Positions 51,566-59,400 of a stretch of DNA of 64,000 bases are shown here, piece after piece. The DNA lies in the NCBI GenBank assembly GCA_965208015.1, contig OZ242308.1:1116001-1180000 (forward strand). The letters run 5' to 3'. The number at the start of each line of letters is the position of its first letter. The stretch's first letter is position 1. The translations under genes were made by a program, and so were the position numbers. A model generated the notes under the pieces. The model saw only the letters and a list, made by a program, of their open reading frames with translations. It was not told where the DNA came from and made no database searches. Source of the DNA: Bin87 sp965208015 (GTDB lineage Bacteria; Chloroflexota; Dehalococcoidia; Lucifugimonadales; UBA3495).

Positions 51566-52501
51566 TCAGAGTAACTTGATCTGTTGAGTTTGCGACTCGG
51601 ACCGGGCTTCACAGGCGAGATCCTTGGGAGTAAACAGGAACTCGCCCTCGGGGTCATGCTGCCGATACCGCTCCTTAGCCAAATCGCGGTTCTGAACCGC
51701 GTAGCAGTAAACGCAACCGTGCGGACAGGTATCGTAGTCTCCAATATCTTTGGATGCATGGCAGGCACAGTCCGGTCGGTTTCCCCTGACCTTTCCACCA
51801 ATGGAGCGGCCAGCAACTCGGGACAGGCGCTCTGAATCTATGCAACGTGCGGGAGTTACACCTTCCGCCAAATATTTGTCCTGGGAGCACATACGTAACC
51901 GGATACCGTGGGCCAACGCAATTGCAGCCAATTCTGAGGCCAGGATTAACTTGTTCTCGTCTTGAGGGTCTTCCCAAGAGAACCCGAATTCGTCGGCGGC
52001 CCAGTCCAAATTCCTGAGCGTCTTTCGGTATACCTGAGCAAAGGACACGACAACTTCGTCTGTGTATCCTTCCAAGGACCGGGCAAGGTTTGAGAAATTA
52101 CGTCTATGAAAGTCAATGGAGGTATCCGAGCTGACTAAGATTGGATCATATCGCCAAACGGCCGCGTCGGGGCCGTAGGTCTCGGCAATTACCTTCATAT
52201 GCTCGACAGAACGCTGTGCATTCACCACGGAGAACTCGAGGGCTCGTGGGTACCCATTGATAGTGTATTGCACAATGAAGGGGTACCCTCTCTCAGAAAT
52301 AATCCCCAGATTTCCCATAAACGGGCCCACGTTCTTGGTCCAGAACACGAACCCATCGACATCTTCGGGCTCAAGGCTGACTCGATAAGCCTTCCTGTTG
52401 TAGGGGTTGACCATCTTGCAATACCCGGCGTCCAGACGATTCCCAAACCACTTCCCATAGAACGTCGGTATGTCAGTTTTGTAGCTTGCTGAGATTATCA
52501 T
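51566..52501 (-). CDS. DUF1848 radical-SAM-like protein
   Basis: The 311-residue protein has the DUF1848 signature: MIISASYKTDIPTFYGKWF, KMVNPYNRKAYRVSLEPEDV, DGFVFWTKNVGPFM. It ends with cysteines CACHASKDIGDYDTCPHGCVYCYAVQN. DUF1848 is related to radical-SAM/spore-photoproduct-lyase-type proteins; the CPHGCVYC cluster may hold Fe-S. It starts one base after the stop of the methyltransferase-like gene (TAGcATG), a tight pair. Confidence 0.85.
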   Translation of the reverse strand: MIISASYKTDIPTFYGKWFGNRLDAGYCKMVNPYNRKAYRVSLEPEDVDGFVFWTKNVGPFMGNLGIISERGYPFIVQYTINGYPRALEFSVVNAQRSVEHMKVIAETYGPDAAVWRYDPILVSSDTSIDFHRRNFSNLARSLEGYTDEVVVSFAQVYRKTLRNLDWAADEFGFSWEDPQDENKLILASELAAIALAHGIRLRMCSQDKYLAEGVTPARCIDSERLSRVAGRSIGGKVRGNRPDCACHASKDIGDYDTCPHGCVYCYAVQNRDLAKERYRQHDPEGEFLFTPKDLACEARSESQTQQIKLL

Positions 52502-52502
52502 G

Positions 52503-53453
52503 CTACACCTTTGTGCCGACCATCCAGAAGATGTCCCAACCCAGCCTGGGCTCTAAGTTCATGTACTGGTACAAGACCCCCAAGTCTGCTTTCTGCTCCC
52601 GGTGATCGCCAGGGGATTTACTGGCCAAGCCAACAGGGGCGGAAATTTCGATTCCAGGATAACTCAGAAGATGCCGCACCGACTCCTGCCAGTTCACTAC
52701 TCCGTCTTGCTTCTGTTCTCCTCCACGGTCAATGAACAGGAACTTCGAGCCTTGAGGCGCAGATTCTATGACAGACCGCATGAATTGCCGGAATCGGGAC
52801 AAACCGTCTGAGGTGTAGATATGGGAAACGACGTAGGAAACAATGTACAGGTCGTACCCATGAACCAAAGGTGGGAGCTGGGCGGACTGCGGATCAACTA
52901 CATCCGCCTTGACAAACCCTTTTGGCACGACAAGTCTCCGCCTTTGGGCCGAAGTAGAGATGCCGGCAGAGAAATTGGTGTTCAGAGTATCCCTGACAGA
53001 CCTCCACTGGTTTTGCCACTCCAAGCATTTGTCGATGATGACCACTTCCAACTGTGTGGCGTCGAGTTGCTTCCGCGCGAGCCATTTTGCTACCCCAAGG
53101 ATTTCTGACCCCGGACCGCCACCAAGGCAACACAACGAAATTCGCAGTTTCGATGTAAGCAGGTCACTAATCAGACCCTGGTTCTCCGCGTCATAATTCA
53201 ACACGTCCTCAACCGCCAAAGCGTTAGCTGGGGCGTATTCGTACAAATACGCTGACCTGTAAACCACGCTTTCAAAGGGGATTTGCGGAGGGTGTCCGCC
53301 GTGGTATTCATGGCTCATGTGTCGAATGGCCTTATCCACTAAAGGCGCGAGCCTATCCAAAGGAAGTGCTGTGTCGCGCTTCCAATCAGAAACGCATTGG
53401 TCCAACACGTTCCCAAGCGATTTGAAGACCAGGAGCGAAGAAGAACTTTGCAT
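52503..53453 (-). CDS. Rossmann methyltransferase-like protein paired with DUF1848
   Basis: The 316-residue protein (start MQSSSSLLVFKSL; a TTG at 53534 would extend it) has ISLCCLGGGPGSEILGVAKWL, a SAM-binding glycine loop, then VVIIDKCLEWQNQW (acidic second strand), KADVVDP and YDLYIVSYVVSHIY as motif IV area. The N-terminal part is helical with HEYHGGHPP. Class I methyltransferase fold is likely, catalytic activity unproven. It is translationally tied to DUF1848, an arrangement recalling the three-Cys-motif partner/radical-SAM pairs of defence islands. Confidence 0.7.
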   Translation of the reverse strand: MQSSSSLLVFKSLGNVLDQCVSDWKRDTALPLDRLAPLVDKAIRHMSHEYHGGHPPQIPFESVVYRSAYLYEYAPANALAVEDVLNYDAENQGLISDLLTSKLRISLCCLGGGPGSEILGVAKWLARKQLDATQLEVVIIDKCLEWQNQWRSVRDTLNTNFSAGISTSAQRRRLVVPKGFVKADVVDPQSAQLPPLVHGYDLYIVSYVVSHIYTSDGLSRFRQFMRSVIESAPQGSKFLFIDRGGEQKQDGVVNWQESVRHLLSYPGIEISAPVGLASKSPGDHREQKADLGVLYQYMNLEPRLGWDIFWMVGTKV

Positions 53454-53605
53454 GTGAATCCGGCACACCTGTCGCGGGTTTGGTAGAGGTGTAACCTCAA
53501 TATAGAGGCGCGAGCAGGTTTTGGAAAGCGCCAAATGTCAGTACGGGTAGGAAAATCCGGCCGCTTTCGTGTATGTGGGATGTTATCGGCGTCAAGCAGC
53601 CTACA

Positions 53606-56065
53606 TCAGGGACAGGAAAGGGCGCTCCAATGTTCACCATCCGCGCCGGTTGCCTCCGTCCCCGGGGAGGCCGGCGGCGCTTCGCCCCTCCCCCCCGGCA
53701 CCCAATACCCCACCCGTGGCTCGTTGAAGACATACGTGGGATGGTCGGCATCGTCGCCCAGCTTGCGGCGCAGCCGGCCCACCACGGTGCGCATGGGCCG
53801 CAGGTCCCCGCCGCCCCGCCGGCCCCACACCCGCTCCAACAGCCGCTCGTAGGTCAGCACCTGGCCGGCGTGGGCCGCCAGCTCGGCCAGCAGCCGGTAC
53901 TCCAAGGCCACCAGGCGCACCGGTTGTCCTCCCAGGGTCGCCCGCCGCTGGGTGAAGTCAACGACCAGGTCGCCGTGCGCGTAGGGTTCCAGGGGTTCAG
54001 ACGCCGCCCTGCGCCGCAGGGCCGCCCGGATGCGGGCCGCCAGCTCCGTGGGGGAGAAGGGCTTGACCACGTAGTCCACCGCCCCGTGGTCAAAGGCCCG
54101 GGCGACCAGGTCCTCCCGCCCGTAGGCCGAGATGAAGATGACCGGCACGTCGTCGATGTCCAGGATGGCCTGCATCAGCTCCACGCCGTCGGCGTCGGGC
54201 AGCATCAGGTCCAGCAGGGCCAGTCGGGGCCGCTCCTCATCCATGAGCCGCAACGCTTCCTGCGGGTCCCCGGTCACCAGAGGCGTGTAGCCCGACCGGA
54301 CCAGGGTGTCGCGGACGTAGCGCAGGGCCTGGGGGTCGTCGTCCACCGCCAGCACCCGCACCGCCGCCTCCGTCTCCTCCCGCTCCCGCCGCGATGAACG
54401 GGCAGCGGCCGGAGACACCGGGTAGCTCTCAGCGGTCTCCACCGTGGGCAGGGTGAAGGTGAACTGCGCGCCCAGACCCACACCGTCGCTCTCGGCCCGG
54501 ATGCGGCCCCCGTGGGCCTCCACGATCCCCTTGCAGATGGCCAGCCCCAGGCCCGTGTTCCCGACCGGCTCCTCCGTCCCGCCGCCGGAGAACTTGCGGA
54601 ACAGATGGGGCAGCCGCTCCGCCGGTATCCCCCGCCCCTCGTCGGACACCGACACCGCCACATACACGCCGTCCCGCGCGGCGCTCATCCGGATTGCCGA
54701 GTCCGCCGGGGAGTGGCGGGCGGCGTTGCTCAGCAGGTTGACCAGCACCTGGACGATGCGCCGCCGGTCCGCCAGCACCAGGGGCAAGCCCGCCTCAACG
54801 TCGATCTCCAGGTGATGCCCGCCTCCACCGCTGATGAAGGCGTTCCTGGCCCGGTCCACCAGCCGGTCCACCTCGGCCGGTTCGGGGCTGACGGGCAGCT
54901 CGCCCGTCTCGATGCGGGCCACGTCCAGCAGGTCGGAGACCAGCTCCTTCATGTGGTCCGCCTGGTCCTCGATGATGCGGAAGAACTGGCGGGCCAGGGA
55001 GGGCTCCAGGTCCGTGGCCGAACCCAGCAGGGTGGCGGCGGAGCCCTTGATGGAGGTCAGGGGGGCCAGCAGCTCGTGGCTGACCGTGGCCAGGAAGTCG
55101 GCCCGCAGCCGCTCCGCCTCCTCCAGGGGCGCCAGGTCCTGGAGGGTGACCACGAAGGACTCCACCGCGCCGTCCTCATCCTGGGAACGGATGGGAGTGG
55201 CGTTGAGCAGGGCCGTGACGCTGCGTCCGCCGGGGACCCGCAGGGTGATCTCCTCGGCCCGCACCGTCTCCCCGGCGCGGAGCAACACCGACATGGGGAA
55301 CTCTTGCAAGGAGACCTCCCGCCCGTCGGCCCGCCGGAGGGTCACCACGCCCAGCAGGTCCACCGGCGACTGGTCCGGCTCCCGCAGGCCGTCCACGATG
55401 CGCAGCGCCTCCCGGTTGAAGGACACCGGCGCTCCCGTGGCGGCGTCGAAGACCACCACGCCCACCGGGGAGGTGTCCACCAGGGTCTCCAGGCCGGCCC
55501 GGGCGCGGCGCTCCTCCCGGTGCTGGCGGGCGTTGGCGATGGCCAGGGCGGCCTGGGCGGCGAACAGCGCCAGGGTGTCCTCGTCCTCTTGGGAGAACTC
55601 CGGCCCGTCCTGCTTCTCGGCCAGGTAGATGCTGCCCACCCGCTCCCCCTGGTGCGACACCGGAAAGGCCAGGAAGGAGACCTGCTGGCTCACCTCCACC
55701 GGGGGTTGCAGGTCGGGCAGGCCCAGGGAGCGCAGGTGGCCGGTCAGGTCGGGCACCCGCAGGGGATCGGGAAGCAGGGCCAGGTACTGGAAGTGCTGCG
55801 CCCAGCCCGGGGCGGTCCACAGCCGCTCCGTTTCCTCCGGGGTCCTGCCCGAGGCCAGGAACTCCTCGGCCGCGCCCTCCCCGTCGTGCAGGACGATGAC
55901 GCCGTAGCGGGCGTTGGTCAGGGAGCGGGCGGAGTCCAGGGCCCCCTGGAGCACGGAGTTGAAGTCCAGGTCCTGGGTGATGCGCAGGCTGGCCTGGCCC
56001 AACAGGGAGAGGCGCTCCCGCAGCGCCGCTATCTCCAGGTCTCGCCGGTCGGGCTGGTTCGGCAT
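53606..56065 (-). CDS. Hybrid GAF-PAS histidine kinase fused to receiver and OmpR-type DNA-binding domain
   Basis: One 819-residue chain contains a whole two-component system. Residues about 10-185 are GAF (ITQDLDFNSVLQGALDSARSL), 195-310 PAS, 320-390 HisKA (FLATVSHELLAPLTSIKG), 435-545 HATPase (NLLSNAARHSP, DEGRGIP, NTGLGLAICKGI), 570-690 receiver (VLAVDDD, LLDLMLPDADG, VKPF) and 695-790 winged helix (RLVALEYRLLAELAAH, YERLLERVWGRR, RTVVGRLRRKLGD, VGYWVPGG). No membrane segment, so the sensor is cytoplasmic. The ATG at 56065 follows GGAGGTGAT. It is divergent from the giant surface gene and probably regulates it. Confidence 0.92.
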   Translation of the reverse strand: MPNQPDRRDLEIAALRERLSLLGQASLRITQDLDFNSVLQGALDSARSLTNARYGVIVLHDGEGAAEEFLASGRTPEETERLWTAPGWAQHFQYLALLPDPLRVPDLTGHLRSLGLPDLQPPVEVSQQVSFLAFPVSHQGERVGSIYLAEKQDGPEFSQEDEDTLALFAAQAALAIANARQHREERRARAGLETLVDTSPVGVVVFDAATGAPVSFNREALRIVDGLREPDQSPVDLLGVVTLRRADGREVSLQEFPMSVLLRAGETVRAEEITLRVPGGRSVTALLNATPIRSQDEDGAVESFVVTLQDLAPLEEAERLRADFLATVSHELLAPLTSIKGSAATLLGSATDLEPSLARQFFRIIEDQADHMKELVSDLLDVARIETGELPVSPEPAEVDRLVDRARNAFISGGGGHHLEIDVEAGLPLVLADRRRIVQVLVNLLSNAARHSPADSAIRMSAARDGVYVAVSVSDEGRGIPAERLPHLFRKFSGGGTEEPVGNTGLGLAICKGIVEAHGGRIRAESDGVGLGAQFTFTLPTVETAESYPVSPAAARSSRREREETEAAVRVLAVDDDPQALRYVRDTLVRSGYTPLVTGDPQEALRLMDEERPRLALLDLMLPDADGVELMQAILDIDDVPVIFISAYGREDLVARAFDHGAVDYVVKPFSPTELAARIRAALRRRAASEPLEPYAHGDLVVDFTQRRATLGGQPVRLVALEYRLLAELAAHAGQVLTYERLLERVWGRRGGGDLRPMRTVVGRLRRKLGDDADHPTYVFNEPRVGYWVPGGRGEAPPASPGTEATGADGEHWSALSCP

Positions 56066-56139
56066 ATCACCTCCGTGGGAGCAGGACAGCCCCGCTGTCC
56101 CGGGCATCAGGATCTGGGCCTGACGAAACCAGTTGGGCT

Positions 56140-56194
56140 CCAATTTCCCGTATGTTATATGAAGTCATCATTATTGTATCAGATGTTACCCACA
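56140..56194. promoter_or_regulatory. Conserved 55-base block in the kinase/surface-gene intergenic region
   Basis: CCAATTTCCCGTATGTTATA then GAAGTCATCA-t-TATTGTATCAG and ATGTTACCCACA. The same block is at 62329-62383 with two differences in 55. It is AT-rich and lies 75 bases upstream of the kinase start and 240 upstream of the surface gene start. It is likely to carry divergent promoters or the site of the winged-helix domain. Confidence 0.55.
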
Positions 56195-56434
56195 TATGGC
56201 TGTCGGGGTGGTATGGTACTCTCCGACCTTTTCACTATCTGGAGGGTAACGGGTGTTCTGCAACCGGACACAGCCAGAAGCAGCGCGAGGACCGGCAGGC
56301 GCCTGCTGGAGCCTCGTGCTTGATGGGACCCGTGCCGCGAGCGCCCCTCCAGGGGACTTTACCCCCTCCGACTCTCCTCGCCGCAAACCCAACCTTGCCG
56401 AGCCTTGCCCCCGCCGCCTGCGGGAGGTGATGGC

Positions 56435-59400
56435 ATGAGGATCCCCGCTTCAGCGCCGTTTCTGCGCCGATGGCCGCGGCTCGGCCTGGCGGCCCGGCCG
56501 ACCCTCTCCGGCCAGCGCAGGACCGGAAGGAGCTTCGATATGACTGGGAGACGTGGATTTGCCGGTATGGGGGTTGGTTTCATCGTCTCGGCGGTGTTGC
56601 TTACGCTGGCTGTCCTGCTGCTGGGAGGCGCGGCGGCGCAGGCCCAGGACGACGGGCTGCGGGTCTCCATCGCGGCCAACCCGGCCAATCTCCAGGTGAA
56701 TGAAGCCACGACGCTGACGGCGACCATTGCCAACGCTCCGTCGGAGGAGACGCCGGCGTACGACTGGGAGATCGACTTTGGCAGTGGTTGGCACTCCGCC
56801 AGCAGCGGATCCACCCTCCGGTATGGCAACGGCAAGGCGGAGACGCTGGGCTTCCGGCTGACGGTGAGCTACGACGGCGGGGAGACGGCGACGTCGGAGC
56901 CGATCACCGTGACCTGGACCGAGCCTACTGAAGAGCCGACGCCGGACCCTGCCGAGGAGCCGGAGCCAACGCCCACGCCTGCGCCCACACCTACACCGGA
57001 ACCCACCGAGGAGCCGACGCCCACGCCGGAACCTGTAGCGGTGACCGGGGTGGCGGTAGCTTCGGACGCCGGGGACGACGATACCTACGTCCTGGACGAG
57101 GTGATCGAAGTAACGGTGACCTTCAGCGAGGCGGTGGACGTGACTGGCACGCCGCAGTTGAAGATCGACATGGACCCGGCGGAGTGGGGGGAGAAGTGGG
57201 CGGGGTACGAGAGCGGCAGCGGCACAACCAGCCTGACCTTCACCCACACCGTGGTGGAACCGAACATATCCACCCAGGGCATCGCGGTGCTGGCGGACAC
57301 GCTGGAACTCAACGGCGGCTCCATCCAGTCGGCAGCGTCGCAGGCCGACGCCGGCCTGTCCCATGCGGGGTTGGACCACGACGCCGAGCACAAGGTGGAC
57401 TGGCGGCGGTCGGCGCCAGAGCCGACGAACAGTCCGGCCACGGGCGCGCCGACGATCACCGGCACGGCCCGGGTGGGCGAGACGCTGACGGCGGAGACTT
57501 CGAGCATATCGGACGCTGACGGGCTGGACAACGCCAGCTTCAGCTACCAGTGGCTGGCCGATGACGCCGACATATCCGGGGCCACGGACCGGGCCTACAC
57601 CCTGGCCAGCGTAGACCGGGGCAAGGCCGTGAAAGTGCGGGTGTCATTCACCGACGACGCGGGGCACGGGGAGAGGTTGACCAGCGGGGCCACGGCGGCG
57701 GTGGCGGCCAGGCCGCCGGAGGTGACCGCCGTGGCGGTAACATCCGACGCCGGGGATGACGACACCTACGGGCTGAACGAGGTGATCCGCATCACGCTGA
57801 CCTTCAGCGAGGCGGTGGACGTGACCGGCACGCCGCAGTTGAAGATCGACATGGACCCGGCGGAGTGGGGAACCAAGTGGGCCGCTTACGCCAGCGGCAG
57901 CGGCACGGCCAGTCTGACCTTCACCCACACGGTGGTGGAACCGAACATCTCCACCCAGGGCATCGCAGTGCTGGCGGACAGCCTGGAACTGAATAGCGGC
58001 ACGATCAAGTCGGCCTCGTCGCAGGTGGACGCCGACCTGTCCCACAGCGGCCTGGCCCACGACCCGAACCACCAGGTGGACTGGCGGCAGGAGGACTCCA
58101 ACCACGCCCCGGTGCTGAACACCCAGGCCGCGAACTACGCCCTGTTCACCGGCGATAACAACGCTCCCAGGGGCATCCTGGTCAGCAAGCCCTTCCACGG
58201 CCTCTTCTCCGACCCCGACGGCGACGAGTTGACCTACGCGGTTTCCGTCGCCAGCGGCAATGCTCACTTGGTCGAGTCGCTGCAAGTCATGCGTCACCAG
58301 GATGTTCCGGCCGAGCGGCGGGTCAACCGGGAGGAGGGGTTGTTCTCGCGGGTGTGGTTCACGGCGGAGGCGGAGGCGGACTGGAAGGCCCTAGACCCGA
58401 TCCCGCCGGACCGTCCGGTGGTGACGGTGACGCTGGCGGCGACGGATCCTGGGGGATTGACGGCCTCGGTGGACGGGGACTTTCTGATCTGGTGGGACAG
58501 CTATCCGGAGGTGGAGAGCGCAGTAGCGAGCAAGCAGGCCATCGCGCTGACCTTCGACCTGGCGGTGGAGGGAACGCCGGGGCCGACGCCGGAGCAGTTC
58601 ACGGTGAAGGTGGTCAACTCAGACAGCTCTAAAGAGACCATTGCGGTGAGCAGGGTGACCGTCAACGGGGCGGTGGTGACGCTGGTGCTGGCGTCGGAGT
58701 TGGAAGCGGGCCAGACCGTGACGGTGGACTACGTCTACACCTCGTACCGCCACGGCGACGCCTCCCTGCGCCGCGCCGGCGGCGGGATCGCCGCCCCCGG
58801 CTTCACCGGCCAGGCCGTTGACATGTCCCAGCTGGGGCTGCCGGGCCCGGTGGCGAACCTGGGCGTCATCGCCGAGCCGGGTCAGCTGGACCTGCTGGTC
58901 ATGTGGGACGCGGTGGCGGGGGCGACCTCCTACAAGCTGCGCTGGCGGCAGTCCGGCGGCGAGTTCGAAGCGGCCAACGCCATCACCGTCACCGGCGGCG
59001 CCATGGGGATCGTCACGGTGTCGGGCTACGGGCCATGGGAGGTGCGGGCGCAGGGCTGCAACGACGACGGCTGCGGCCCGGAGGCCAGCAGTACGGTGGA
59101 CGTGGTGCCGGCGGCCAGCCTGAGCCTGGGCCGGGCCGTGGACGCCCAGGGCCAGGTGCAGCCCCGGACCATCACGGCGACCTGGGATGCCGTGGAGGAT
59201 GCCTCGTCCTACACGCTGCGCTGGTGGCCGGCCAATGAGAACCCCCCGGCCTCGGCCCAGCCTGCCTCGGCGACGCAGACCCGCTCCAACGGCGCGCGGG
59301 CGGCGAGTACCCAGACCGGAAATCAGCTGACCGTTCCCGCCGGCCGGACCAGCGCCGAGTTCACCGTGCCCGACGACCGGGCGTACCGGGCGGAGTTGCA

